This document shows, piece by piece, positions 1 through 8,945 of a DNA stretch of 64,000 nucleotides. Each line of letters begins with the position of its first letter. Position 1 is the stretch's first letter. Under the pieces are notes generated by a model. The model did not search any database. It was not told where the DNA came from and worked only from the letters and a program-made list of their open reading frames with translations. Origin of the DNA: Prevotella communis (GTDB lineage: Bacteria > Bacteroidota > Bacteroidia > Bacteroidales > Bacteroidaceae); the NCBI RefSeq assembly GCF_022024175.1, contig NZ_CP091794.1, positions 744,001 through 808,000 on the forward strand. The letters are read 5' to 3'. Made by a program: the position numbers and the translations under genes.

Positions 1-22
1 TTGAAAATTAAAATACGATACT

Positions 23-2482
23 ATGACATATACAATTGAAAAGGTGGCAACCCTGATAGGGGCGCGTCGCTATGGTGAAAAGGATGCAACCATAGGTTGG
101 TTGCTTACTGACAGTCGCTCTCTGTGTTTTCCTGAGCAGACTTTGTTTTTCGCCTTGCGCACTAAACGCAATGACGGTCATAAATATATATCCGAACTCT
201 ACCGCCGTGGGGTTCGGTCGTTTGTAGTAGAACAGGTGCCAGAGGATTATCAGGCACAGTTCGCTGATGCTAATTTTCTGAAGGTTCCATCGCCACTGGC
301 TGCCTTGCAGCGCCTGGCCGAGCGTCACCGTGATGAGTTTGATATCCCTGTGGTGGGTATCACGGGCTCTAACGGTAAGACCTGGGTGAAAGAGTGGCTG
401 TATCAGATTTTGTCGCCCTCCATGAAGGTGACTCGTTCACCAAAGAGCTATAACTCACAGATTGGCGTTCCTTTGTCAGTCTGGCTGTTGAACGAGCAGA
501 CAAAGGTGGCTTTGCTGGAGGCAGGTATCAGTGAGCCAGGTGAGATGCTGGCACTCCATGATATCATCCAGCCCACGATAGGTGTGCTGACTTCCCTGGG
601 TAGCGCGCATCAGGAGAACTTCCGTAATATGGATGAGAAATGTATGGAGAAGCTCCAGCTCTTCCGCAATACGGAGACCATGATTTATCCTTCTGATGAT
701 GACACGGTGAGCCGTTGCGTGCGTCGTTCGCAGTATCAGGGCGACCGTATCGGATGGTCCCGTTTCAACGATAAGGCTCCGATGTATGTCAAGACGGAGG
801 GTAGTCATGTGTCATATGTATATAAAGGTATAGAGGGCAGCTATGATATCCCGTTTATCGATGAGGCCAGTATCGAGAACTCCATCACTTGTGCTACGGT
901 GGCGCTGACGCTGGGGCTGACACCCGAGGAACTGGCCGAACGTATGCCAAAGCTGGAGCCTATCGCCATGCGACTGGAAGTGAAGGAGGGACAGCGCGGA
1001 CTGACGTTGATTAATGATTCGTATAACAGTGACGTGAACTCCCTGGATATTGCACTGGACTTCATGAACCGTCGTCCGGAACAGGAAGGGAAACGTAAGA
1101 CGTTGATTCTGAGTGATATCTATCAGACGGGTGAGTCGTCGGCTGAGTTGTATCGTGAGGTGTCGGAACTGATAGCCAAGCGTGGTATCGACCGGTTCGT
1201 AGGTATCGGACCGGAGATTTCCAGTCAGGCTGCGCAGATAGAGATTGGTCAGAAGTGGTTCTTTGCCAATGTGGATGATTTTGTGCAGAGTAGTGTCTTT
1301 AAGTCGATGCGTGATGAGATCGTGTTGCTGAAGGGCGCCCGCCCGTTTGGTTTTGAACGCATCAGCGACCTGTTGGAACAGAAGGTGCACGAGACGATTC
1401 TTGAGGTGGATCTGAATGCGGTGGTGGACAACCTGAACTATTACCGTTCATTCCTGAAGCCCGAGACCAAGATGGTGTGCATGATCAAGGCTGATGCCTA
1501 TGGCGCCGGTGCCGTGGAGATTGCCAAGACGCTGCAAGACCACCGCGTGGACTATCTGGCAGTGGCAGTGGCCGATGAGGGCGTGACGCTGCGAAAGGCT
1601 GGTATCACCCAGAATATCATCGTGATGAACCCGGAGATGTCGTCGTTTAAGACGCTCTTTGACTATGACCTGGAACCAGAGGTGTATTCTTTCCGATTGA
1701 TGAATGCGCTGGTGAAGGCTGCTCGTCATGAGGGTATCACAGGATGGCCTGTGCATATCAAACTGGATACCGGCATGCACCGCCTGGGCTTTGATCCCAA
1801 GAAGGATGTCGATGAACTGATTGATTTGCTGAAACATCAGTCGGCCATCATTCCCCGTTCTGTATTCTCGCATTTCGTGGGCTCAGACAGTGACGACTTC
1901 GATAACTTCTCGGCAACGCAGTTCCGTGTGTTTGATGAGGCCAGTCAGAAGATCCAGGGTGCCTTCTCGCACAAGATTCTCCGTCATATAGATAACTCGG
2001 CAGGTATAGAGCACTTCCCTGAGCGACAGTTGGATATGTGTCGTCTGGGACTTGGCCTCTATGGCGTTGACCCACGTACCAATAATATCCTGTCAACGGT
2101 GTCAACATTGAAGACCACGATTCTGCAGTTGCGCCGTGTGCCCAAGGAGGAGACGGTGGGCTACAGCCGCAAGGGAAAACTGGAGCGCGACAGTGTGATT
2201 GCAGCTATTCCTATTGGCTATGCCGACGGACTGAACCGTAAGTTGGGTAATCGTCATTGCTATTGTCTGGTGAACGGACAAAAGGCAGAATACGTAGGCA
2301 ATATCTGTATGGATGTGGCGCTGATTGACGTGACAGACATTTCTTGCGAGGAAGGTGACAGCGTGGAAATCTTTGGTAAGAACCTGCCTGTAACGGTGCT
2401 GAGTGATGTGCTGGAGACCATCCCTTATGAGGTGCTTACCAGTGTCAGCAACCGCGTGAAGCGTGTCTATTTCCAGGATTAA
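23..2482 (+). CDS. murF-alr: Bifunctional MurF ligase / alanine racemase
   Basis: The 819-residue protein joins two cytoplasmic peptidoglycan-precursor enzymes. The N-terminal half (about 1-450) is MurF, which ligates D-Ala-D-Ala to UDP-MurNAc-tripeptide. Its ATP-binding loop GITGSNGKT is present, with Lys119. The C-terminal half (about 455-819) is a fold-type III PLP alanine racemase supplying D-Ala. The PLP lysine motif KADAYG (Lys489) and the catalytic-tyrosine motif GYSRKG (Tyr714) are both seen. Such fusions are known in Bacteroides and relatives, and the length fits two full domains. ATG at 23 follows an AT-rich stretch and no good Shine-Dalgarno is seen. The gene upstream lies outside the window. 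Confidence 0.96.
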   Translation: MTYTIEKVATLIGARRYGEKDATIGWLLTDSRSLCFPEQTLFFALRTKRNDGHKYISELYRRGVRSFVVEQVPEDYQAQFADANFLKVPSPLAALQRLAERHRDEFDIPVVGITGSNGKTWVKEWLYQILSPSMKVTRSPKSYNSQIGVPLSVWLLNEQTKVALLEAGISEPGEMLALHDIIQPTIGVLTSLGSAHQENFRNMDEKCMEKLQLFRNTETMIYPSDDDTVSRCVRRSQYQGDRIGWSRFNDKAPMYVKTEGSHVSYVYKGIEGSYDIPFIDEASIENSITCATVALTLGLTPEELAERMPKLEPIAMRLEVKEGQRGLTLINDSYNSDVNSLDIALDFMNRRPEQEGKRKTLILSDIYQTGESSAELYREVSELIAKRGIDRFVGIGPEISSQAAQIEIGQKWFFANVDDFVQSSVFKSMRDEIVLLKGARPFGFERISDLLEQKVHETILEVDLNAVVDNLNYYRSFLKPETKMVCMIKADAYGAGAVEIAKTLQDHRVDYLAVAVADEGVTLRKAGITQNIIVMNPEMSSFKTLFDYDLEPEVYSFRLMNALVKAARHEGITGWPVHIKLDTGMHRLGFDPKKDVDELIDLLKHQSAIIPRSVFSHFVGSDSDDFDNFSATQFRVFDEASQKIQGAFSHKILRHIDNSAGIEHFPERQLDMCRLGLGLYGVDPRTNNILSTVSTLKTTILQLRRVPKEETVGYSRKGKLERDSVIAAIPIGYADGLNRKLGNRHCYCLVNGQKAEYVGNICMDVALIDVTDISCEEGDSVEIFGKNLPVTVLSDVLETIPYEVLTSVSNRVKRVYFQD

Positions 2483-2528
2483 TTGCAAATAATTGATAAT
2501 GGATAATGGGAAATTGATAATTATTTTG

Positions 2529-2536
2529 TAATTTTG
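2529..2536 (+). promoter_or_regulatory. Bacteroidota -7 element before the GatC-like gene
   Basis: TAATTTTG matches the TAnnTTTG -7 consensus and lies 37 bp before the start codon. No well-spaced TTTG -33 box is visible. The leader just upstream consists of AATTGATAATGG-type AT repeats. Confidence 0.45.
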
Positions 2537-2572
2537 CGCCCAATCTACGCTAAAACAAACAAAGTATAAGAA

Positions 2573-4009
2573 ATGGAACAAGTTTTCAGTTACATCATTC
2601 AGTTAGGAGCGTCGGTCATGATGCCGATCCTCTTCACTATCATCGGCTTGTGCATCGGCATGAAGTTCGGCAAGTCGCTCAAGAGTGGTCTTTATGTGGG
2701 TGTCGGTTTTGTTGGACTGGGCATCGTGACGGCTCTGTTGACAACCAATTTCAATACCCCGCTGGATGCCATCTCCAAGATCTTCAACCTGGACTTGAAG
2801 GTTTTTGACATGGGATGGCCTGCTGCTGCCGCTGTGGCTTACAATACAGCGGTGGGTGCACTGATTATCCCCATTTGCCTGGGTATCAATTTCCTGTTGC
2901 TGGTAACGAAATGTACCCGCACGGTGAATATCGACTTGTGGAACTACTGGCATTTTGCCTTCATTGGTGCCGTGGCTTATTTCGTGATGGACGAGAGCTT
3001 GCTTTGGGGCTATTTCGCTGCCATCAGCTGCTATATCGTCACGTTGGTGATGGCTGACCTGACAGCCGATCGGTTCCAGGGCTACTACGAGAATATGGAG
3101 GGCATCTCTATTCCTCAGCCTTTCTGTCAGAGTTTTACCCCGTTTGCCATCGCCATCAACTGGTTGCTCGACCGTATCCCGGGTTTCTCAAAACTGGATA
3201 TCGATGCAGAGGGACTGAAGAAAAAGTTCGGTGTGCTGGGTGAACCGCTGGTGCTTGGTGTCATTGTGGGCGCCCTGATAGGTGCAGCTGCGCATTTCGA
3301 CCACTTTACCAATTTTGAGGAGTATGCTGCAGGTTTTGCTTCTACGTCAGATGCCGTGATGAGCATCGTGAAGTCTGTGCTTTTCCTTGGTGTGACGATG
3401 GGTGCCGTGATGGAGCTAATTCCGCGTATCACACGTCTGTTTATCGATGGCCTGATGCCTATCTCTGAGAAGACTCAGGAAGTGGTGAAAAAGAAGTTTA
3501 AGGGTAAGAAAGTTTATATCGGTATGTCACCGGCACTGGTGATAGGTCATCCCACAACGCTTGTCGTGTCGTTGTTGCTGATTCCTGTGACACTGATTCT
3601 GGCTATTGCCTTGTCAAAGGCAGACAACCAGTTCTTGCCGTTGGCATCGCTGGCTGGCATGTTCTATGTCTTCGTGATGGTATTGCCTTTTACTAAGGGT
3701 AATGTGGTAAAGACCTTTATCGTTGGCCTGGTGGCTGTAACCATCGGTCTCTATTTCGTGACGGATATGGCTCCTGCCTTTACGCTGGCTGCCAATACTG
3801 TATATGAGGCTACACAGGATAAGGCTGCTCAGATTCCTGAAGGTTTCCAGGCTGGTGCCATGGACTTCGCTTCTTCGCTCTTTGGTTATGTTGTCTATGC
3901 TTGTGTGAAATACCTGCAGTGGATTGGCATGGGCGTGCTGACAATCATTACAGTTGCCATGGTGGCGTGGAACCGCCTGCGCATCGTTCGTGAGGAAAAG
4001 AACAATTAA
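2573..4009 (+). CDS. GatC-like (PTS galactitol IIC family) permease without EIIA/EIIB
   Basis: A 478-residue membrane protein with about ten hydrophobic segments. It matches the galactitol-type IIC permease family, with the N-terminal region MMPILFTIIGLCIGMKFGKS and an EPLVLGVIVGALIGA loop. In classical systems this subunit moves a sugar while EIIB phosphorylates it. No EIIA, EIIB, HPr or EI gene is in the window, and Bacteroidota usually lack a sugar PTS. It may therefore work as a PTS-independent carrier (inference). It is followed at 26 bp by kduI and then by an ExuT-like carrier, which suggests a uronate or related sugar acid as substrate. The substrate cannot be read from the sequence. 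Confidence 0.8.
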   Translation: MEQVFSYIIQLGASVMMPILFTIIGLCIGMKFGKSLKSGLYVGVGFVGLGIVTALLTTNFNTPLDAISKIFNLDLKVFDMGWPAAAAVAYNTAVGALIIPICLGINFLLLVTKCTRTVNIDLWNYWHFAFIGAVAYFVMDESLLWGYFAAISCYIVTLVMADLTADRFQGYYENMEGISIPQPFCQSFTPFAIAINWLLDRIPGFSKLDIDAEGLKKKFGVLGEPLVLGVIVGALIGAAAHFDHFTNFEEYAAGFASTSDAVMSIVKSVLFLGVTMGAVMELIPRITRLFIDGLMPISEKTQEVVKKKFKGKKVYIGMSPALVIGHPTTLVVSLLLIPVTLILAIALSKADNQFLPLASLAGMFYVFVMVLPFTKGNVVKTFIVGLVAVTIGLYFVTDMAPAFTLAANTVYEATQDKAAQIPEGFQAGAMDFASSLFGYVVYACVKYLQWIGMGVLTIITVAMVAWNRLRIVREEKNN

Positions 4010-4035
4010 ATGACAAATACAAAAATTATTGAGAT

Positions 4036-5040
4036 ATGAAAAAAGCATTTCTTTCAATTGCAGGGGCTATTGCTCTTTCTCTTTCTGCTGCCAATGCACA
4101 GGAAGCTGACAGATTTGTTGGCGCACAGCATGTGAAGTTCCAGACGGCTTGCCATCCTGAGGATGTGAAGCACTATGACACGAAGATGCTTCGTGAGCGT
4201 TTCGTGATGGAGAAGGTGATGGAGGCTGACTCTATCCTGTTGACCTATTCACACTACGACCGCTTTATCTTTGGTGGTGCCATGCCTGTGACAAAGACCT
4301 TGAAGCTGGAGAACTTCTGGGAACTGGGTCTTGATGTGGATAATAACATCAAGGAGAAATATTTCCTCTACAACCGTGAGATTGGTATTGTGAACTGTGG
4401 CGAGGGCGATGGCTTCGTTATCGTTGACGGCAAGGAATATGCACTCTCTCCCAAAGAAGCCCTTTACATTGGCCGAGGTCATATCGGCAAGGGTAAGGAT
4501 GTGAACAAAGAGGTGCTCTTCCGTTCGAAGGATGCCAAGAAGCCTGCCAAGTTCTACCTGAACTCAGCTACGGCTCATCAGCACTACAAGACACAATGGA
4601 TTACGCTTGACGGACGTAAGGGATCGCTGAAGGCTGCCGTATGGGGACCTGTAGGTTCTCTGGAGGAGTGCAACAACCGTACTGTTTATAAGTTGATTGT
4701 GAATGATGTGCTGGAGGAAGGTCCCTGTCAGCTGCAGTTGGGACTGACACAGTTGAACCCCGGTGCTGCCTGGAACACGATGCCTCCTCATACTCACGGA
4801 CGCCGTATTGAGGCTTACTATTACTTCAACCTGCCTCAGGAGCAGACCATCGCTCATATCATGGGCCAGCCAGAGGAGAGTCGTGTGGTATGGTTGCACA
4901 ACGATCAGGCTATCATGAGTCCGGAGTGGTCAATGCATGCTGCTGCAGGTACCTATTACTATACCTTTATCTGGGGTATGGCTGGCGAGAACCTGTATTA
5001 TAATGATAAGGACAATATTCCCGTTATCGATATCCGATAA
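4036..5040 (+). CDS. kduI: KduI-type 5-keto-4-deoxyuronate isomerase with a signal peptide
   Basis: The protein is a cupin isomerase that converts 4-deoxy-L-threo-5-hexosulose uronate, formed from unsaturated galacturonate, to 3-deoxy-D-glycero-2,5-hexodiulosonate in pectin breakdown. The metal-ligand motif HTHGRRIE gives His252, His254 and Glu259, and His301 lies in EWSMHAAAG, matching the zinc site of E. coli KduI. At 334 residues it is about 55 longer than usual. The extra length includes an N-terminal [21 protein letters not shown], a textbook signal peptide ending in an AxA-type site, so the enzyme looks exported to the periplasm. No earlier in-frame start or internal ATG before the mature part changes this. 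It sits between two transporters. Confidence 0.9.
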   Translation: MKKAFLSIAGAIALSLSAANAQEADRFVGAQHVKFQTACHPEDVKHYDTKMLRERFVMEKVMEADSILLTYSHYDRFIFGGAMPVTKTLKLENFWELGLDVDNNIKEKYFLYNREIGIVNCGEGDGFVIVDGKEYALSPKEALYIGRGHIGKGKDVNKEVLFRSKDAKKPAKFYLNSATAHQHYKTQWITLDGRKGSLKAAVWGPVGSLEECNNRTVYKLIVNDVLEEGPCQLQLGLTQLNPGAAWNTMPPHTHGRRIEAYYYFNLPQEQTIAHIMGQPEESRVVWLHNDQAIMSPEWSMHAAAGTYYYTFIWGMAGENLYYNDKDNIPVIDIR

Positions 5041-5079
5041 TGGAATTTTGAAAGGGCTAAAAAACTAAATTATAAAAAA

Positions 5080-6531
5080 ATGAGCGCTTTAACAAAAACA
5101 AAAATGTCCAACTTCCGTTGGGTTATTTGTGGCTTGTTGTTTCTTGCAACAACCGTAAACTACATGGACCGTCAGGTTCTCTCCCTGACGTGGAAAGACT
5201 TTATCTCGCCTGAGTTCCACTGGACTGATTCCAACTATGGTAATATCACGGCGGCTTTCTCAATCTTCTATGCCATTGCAAATCTCTTTGCAGGCAAGTT
5301 TATTGACTGGATGGGTACCAAGAAGGGTTACCTTATTGCCATCTTCGTGTGGTCACTGGGTGCCTGCCTGCATGCCGGATGTGGCTGGGCTGCCATGAAA
5401 TGGGGTGGCTATACGTCTATTGCAGAACTGGGTCAGCTGACCGGTGATGCTGCTGTGATGCTGGCAACCATCTCCATGTATATGTTCCTGGCCTGTCGTA
5501 TGGTGCTGGCGCTGGGTGAGGCTGGTAACTTCCCCGCAGCTATCAAGGTGACGGCAGAGTATTTCCCCAAGAAAGACCGTGCTTTCTCTACCTCTATCTT
5601 TAATAGTGGTGCCTCTGTAGGTGCACTGGCTGCACCAGCCACGATTCCCTTGCTGGCTCGTGCCTGGGGTTGGGAGATGGCCTTTATCATTATCGGTGTG
5701 CTGGGCTTCGTGTGGATGGGCCTCTGGATGTGGCTCTATGAGAAGCCTCACAAGAGTAAGTATGTGAATCAGGCTGAGCTCAACTATATCGAGCAGGATA
5801 ATGATATTGCCGAGGTGCAGAATAAGCATGAGGCAAAAGAGGAGAAGACAATCTCGTTCTGGAAGTGTTTCACCTTCAAGCAGACATGGTCATTTATCGT
5901 TGGTAAGCTGATGACAGATGGTGTGTGGTGGTTCTTCCTGTTCTGGGCTCCCGCCTATTTCTCTGACCAGTATGGCTATACCTCAGACTCATTGATGGGT
6001 ATCCTGCTTATCCTGACACTTTACGCTATCGTGACGGTGGTATCTATCGGTGGTGGTTATCTGCCTACCTATTTCGTTGAGAAGCGTGGTATGAATCCTT
6101 ATCTGGGCCGTATGCGTGCCATGTTGATTTTCGCCTGCTTCCCCGTGTTGGGACTGCTTGCACAGCCTCTCGGTGCTTATAGCGCCTGGTGGCCTGCTAT
6201 CCTGATTGGTATCCTTGGCGCTGGTCACCAGGCTTGGTCGGCCAACCTCTTCTCTACCATCGGTGATATGTTCCCCAAGTCAACTATCGGTACTATCACA
6301 GGTATCGGTTCAATGGCTGGTGGTCTTGGCTCTTTCGCTATCAATAAGGGTTCTGGTGAATTCTTCGACTGGGCTTCAAGTCAGGGTAGTGCGTTCACCG
6401 TGATGGGCTTTGAGGGCAAACCTGCTGCCTATATGGTGGTGTTCAGCATCTGTGCTGTGGCTTACCTCATCGGCTGGTTCATCATGAAGAGCCTTGTACC
6501 TAAGTACAAGCCTATCGTAGTTGAGGATTAA
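5080..6531 (+). CDS. ExuT-like hexuronate/anion MFS transporter
   Basis: A 483-residue MFS carrier of the anion:cation symporter family, which includes the hexuronate transporter ExuT. The TM1 motif NYMDRQ, the long hydrophobic segments and the central cytoplasmic loop (about 225-260, charged) fit a 12-TM inner-membrane protein. It follows kduI by 39 bp and ends at a strong shared terminator, so GatC-like, kduI and this gene probably form one transcription unit. The likely job is uptake of galacturonate or of unsaturated-uronate derivatives made in the periplasm; substrate is inferred from family and context. Start at ATG 5080 is assumed; an internal ATG at codon 9 is also possible. Confidence 0.88.
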   Translation: MSALTKTKMSNFRWVICGLLFLATTVNYMDRQVLSLTWKDFISPEFHWTDSNYGNITAAFSIFYAIANLFAGKFIDWMGTKKGYLIAIFVWSLGACLHAGCGWAAMKWGGYTSIAELGQLTGDAAVMLATISMYMFLACRMVLALGEAGNFPAAIKVTAEYFPKKDRAFSTSIFNSGASVGALAAPATIPLLARAWGWEMAFIIIGVLGFVWMGLWMWLYEKPHKSKYVNQAELNYIEQDNDIAEVQNKHEAKEEKTISFWKCFTFKQTWSFIVGKLMTDGVWWFFLFWAPAYFSDQYGYTSDSLMGILLILTLYAIVTVVSIGGGYLPTYFVEKRGMNPYLGRMRAMLIFACFPVLGLLAQPLGAYSAWWPAILIGILGAGHQAWSANLFSTIGDMFPKSTIGTITGIGSMAGGLGSFAINKGSGEFFDWASSQGSAFTVMGFEGKPAAYMVVFSICAVAYLIGWFIMKSLVPKYKPIVVED

Positions 6532-6545
6532 GAATCGATTCATAT

Positions 6546-6584
6546 AAAAAATTAGGGCGCTTCAATTAGAAGTGCCCTAATTTT
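6546..6584. terminator. Bidirectional terminator
   Basis: ATTAGGGC and GCCCTAAT form an inverted repeat flanked by A-run and T-run, so it can end transcription from both sides. The stop codon of the convergent nitroreductase (6566-6568) lies in its loop. Confidence 0.85.
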
Positions 6585-7330
6585 ATGGAGGGAGGAAGGA
6601 ATCCCTGACGGATAAGGGCGTCAACGAGTCCTCTCGACATCGCTTCATTATCTTTGCGGGTATAACGGATGTCAGTAAAGATCTGTGCGAGTGTTTCTTT
6701 GTGGTTTATCTCCACGAAATGCTGGTTTTCAGGCAAAGCCTCCTTCGCAGCATAGTATCTGTCAATATCCATAGCCAGATAATCGTTGTAGGTCTCCTGG
6801 TGAATGAAACTCTCTAGTGGCAGACGGTCGGAGAGGGGAGGCTCTTCGGCTGGCCAGCCAACAGTGATGGTGGCTACTGGCATGACGAGTTGGGGAAGAC
6901 GCAGAACGTCGATAATCTGTTGCGGCTGATAGACGGTGGTGCCCAGGTAGCAATAGCCCAGTCCCTCTTCATCAAAGAGGTTGCAGAGTGTCTGCGTGTA
7001 GAGCAGTGCATCAGTGGCAGCATTGATAAACGACAGGAAGTTGTCGTAGCCAGGATTGGCATTACGACAGCGTGCCCAGGTGGAAGTGCGGTTGAAATCA
7101 GCACAAATGGTGAGTACGACAGGTGCCTCGGTCACCATAGGCTGGTTGAAATGGGCTGGCGCCAACTTCGCCTTCATCTCGTTGGAGCGGGTGATGACTA
7201 CACTGTAGAGCTGCAGGTTGCCCATGGTCTGTGTGCGTGCAGCCTCATTCATTAATCGGTTCAGCAGTTCCTCGCTGACCTCTTTCTCGCTGTATTTGCG
7301 GATACTGCGTCGTGTGAGTAAGTTTTTCAT
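6566..7330 (-). CDS. Nitroreductase family NAD(P)H:flavin oxidoreductase (NfsA-like)
   Basis: A 254-residue FMN-dependent nitroreductase-family protein, cytoplasmic, using NAD(P)H to reduce nitro compounds, quinones or flavins. The N-terminal LLTRRSIRKYSEKEV is the usual FMN-phosphate-binding start, and the middle GLGYCYLGTTVYQPQQIIDV with the following P-V-A-T-I-T-V-G-W-P stretch is typical of the NfsA/FRP subgroup. Its size fits that group. The physiological substrate is unknown. It lies head-to-tail behind the symporter gene with only 15 bp between, so the two may be co-transcribed. Confidence 0.88.
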   Translation of the reverse strand: MKNLLTRRSIRKYSEKEVSEELLNRLMNEAARTQTMGNLQLYSVVITRSNEMKAKLAPAHFNQPMVTEAPVVLTICADFNRTSTWARCRNANPGYDNFLSFINAATDALLYTQTLCNLFDEEGLGYCYLGTTVYQPQQIIDVLRLPQLVMPVATITVGWPAEEPPLSDRLPLESFIHQETYNDYLAMDIDRYYAAKEALPENQHFVEINHKETLAQIFTDIRYTRKDNEAMSRGLVDALIRQGFLPPSIKLGHF

Positions 7331-7345
7331 ATCGATATCTTTTAT

Positions 7346-8788
7346 TTATGATTCCCAGCAATCAAGTTCTTTTTCCAGTTCAGGTAGTAATTCCCTGTGG
7401 AATACAGGCTCTTTAATACCCTGGCGCTTCTGGTTGCGATAGTCGTCGAGCAGGCGGAAGGCATAGCGTCCCAGGAGCACGATGGCTATGAGGTTGCAGG
7501 CCGTGAGGAAGGCCATGAAGAAGTCAACGATATTCCATACCAGTTCAAAACTGGCCAAAGCACCGAATATGACCATCACGCCTGCAGAGAAAATACGGTA
7601 TGTTGTCATCACTTTCGTGTTAGGGGTGATGAAACGGATATTGGCCTCACCGTAATAGTAGTTGCCAATGATACTTGAAAAGGCAAACAGGAAGATGGCA
7701 ATGGCTACAAAGACGGGACCGGCGCTTCCCACCTCTGATTGTAGGGCCGACTGGGTGAGCGCTATGCCGTTAAGTTCTGGTACATGATATAGTCCGCTGA
7801 TCAGGATGATAAATGCCGTGCATGAGCATACCAATAGTGTATCCGTGAAGACGCCCAATGCCTGGATGAGGCCTTGTTTGACGGGATGTGATACCGTTGC
7901 GGTAGCAGCCACGTTGGGAGCACTGCCCTCACCAGCCTCGTTGGAGAAAAGACCGCGCTTGACTCCATTCATGATGGTTGCGCCAATACCACCGCCAGCA
8001 ATCTGTTCAATGCCAAAGGCATCAAGTACGATAACCTTGAAGACGTGGGGAATCAGGTTGATATTCATGGCGATGACAACAATCGCCAATACCACATAGC
8101 CAATAGCCATCACGGGTACCAGTACCGCACTGACATGTGCAATACGCTGGATACCGCCAAAGACAATGAATAGGCCGAGTCCAGCTAGTATGACTCCTAC
8201 CCATGCTGGCGTCCAGCCGAAAGCTTCTTGCATGGCGCCGCAGATGGTGTTGGCCTGTATGGAGTTGTTGGATAGTCCGAACTGCAGTGTGATGAGTATG
8301 GCAAACAGCACAGCCATCCATCGCTGGTGCAGGCCCCGCTGGATATAGTATGCCGGTCCGCCAATGAACGAGTCTTTGTGTTTCTGCTTGAACAGCTGGG
8401 CCAAGGTTGATTCTACGAAGGCGGTGGCAGAACCTACCAAGGCAATAATCCACATCCAGAAGACGGCGCCTGGTCCTCCAATGGCGATGGCTGTAGCTAC
8501 GCCTGCCAGGTTGCCAGTGCCTACACGGGTGGCTACAGAAACGGCAAAGGCCTGGAATGAGGAGATATGCTTCCGCTTGCCTGACTCTCCGTCTTTCTTT
8601 CCTCGTGTCTGATCCTCGACGGTATCTACTGCCGAGTCTGCCAGCAGGCGTATCATCTCGCCCACCATGCGGAATTGTACAAAGCGCGTGCGCCATGTAA
8701 ACCATATTCCACATCCTACAAGTGCGAAGATTAATACATAGCCCCATACGGCATCATTTATGGAGGTAATCAGTTCGTTTAGTTCCAT
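7346..8788 (-). CDS. Sodium:alanine/glycine symporter (AGCS family)
   Basis: An integral membrane amino-acid/Na+ symporter of about 480 residues. The family signature region GVATAIAIGGPGAVFWMWII and the following FVESTLAQLFK stretch are present, as are later conserved segments such as RGLFSNEAGEGSAPNVAATA. Start chosen at 8788 (MELNELITS) because a well-formed promoter lies at 8829-8859. The longer open frame to 8944 would run through that promoter and the neighbouring divergent one. Its substrate is probably alanine or glycine by family. It is unrelated to the pectin genes downstream. Confidence 0.92.
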   Translation of the reverse strand: MELNELITSINDAVWGYVLIFALVGCGIWFTWRTRFVQFRMVGEMIRLLADSAVDTVEDQTRGKKDGESGKRKHISSFQAFAVSVATRVGTGNLAGVATAIAIGGPGAVFWMWIIALVGSATAFVESTLAQLFKQKHKDSFIGGPAYYIQRGLHQRWMAVLFAILITLQFGLSNNSIQANTICGAMQEAFGWTPAWVGVILAGLGLFIVFGGIQRIAHVSAVLVPVMAIGYVVLAIVVIAMNINLIPHVFKVIVLDAFGIEQIAGGGIGATIMNGVKRGLFSNEAGEGSAPNVAATATVSHPVKQGLIQALGVFTDTLLVCSCTAFIILISGLYHVPELNGIALTQSALQSEVGSAGPVFVAIAIFLFAFSSIIGNYYYGEANIRFITPNTKVMTTYRIFSAGVMVIFGALASFELVWNIVDFFMAFLTACNLIAIVLLGRYAFRLLDDYRNQKRQGIKEPVFHRELLPELEKELDCWES

Positions 8789-8828
8789 CGTTGTCTGTTC
8801 CAAGTCTTTTTGGTGCTTAATTTGGATG

Positions 8829-8859
8829 CAAAAGTACGAAAAAACGGACGCAAAACAAA
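8829..8859 (-). promoter_or_regulatory. Promoter of the AGCS symporter
   Basis: On the minus strand TTTG (8859-8856), a 19-bp spacer and TACTTTTG (8836-8829) match the Bacteroidota -33/-7 consensus. It sits back to back with the promoter at 8877-8907. Confidence 0.75.
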
Positions 8860-8876
8860 AATTAGGTTTATTTTTC

Positions 8877-8907
8877 TTTGTTTTGTGTCCACTAAATAGT
8901 AACTTTG
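8877..8907 (+). promoter_or_regulatory. Promoter of the NrdJ-C-like gene and folB
   Basis: TTTG (8877-8880), a 19-bp spacer and TAACTTTG (8900-8907) match the Bacteroidota consensus. It is placed 38 bp before ATG 8946. Confidence 0.8.
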
Positions 8908-8945
8908 CAGCAATAAAAATGTCAAGATATAGATAAAGCAACAAA

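Noticed and set aside
8789-8944. N-terminal extension of the symporter frame to 8944
   Set aside because: It would be translated through two back-to-back promoters, and the added residues do not look like the family; the start at 8788 fits the symporter N-terminus.
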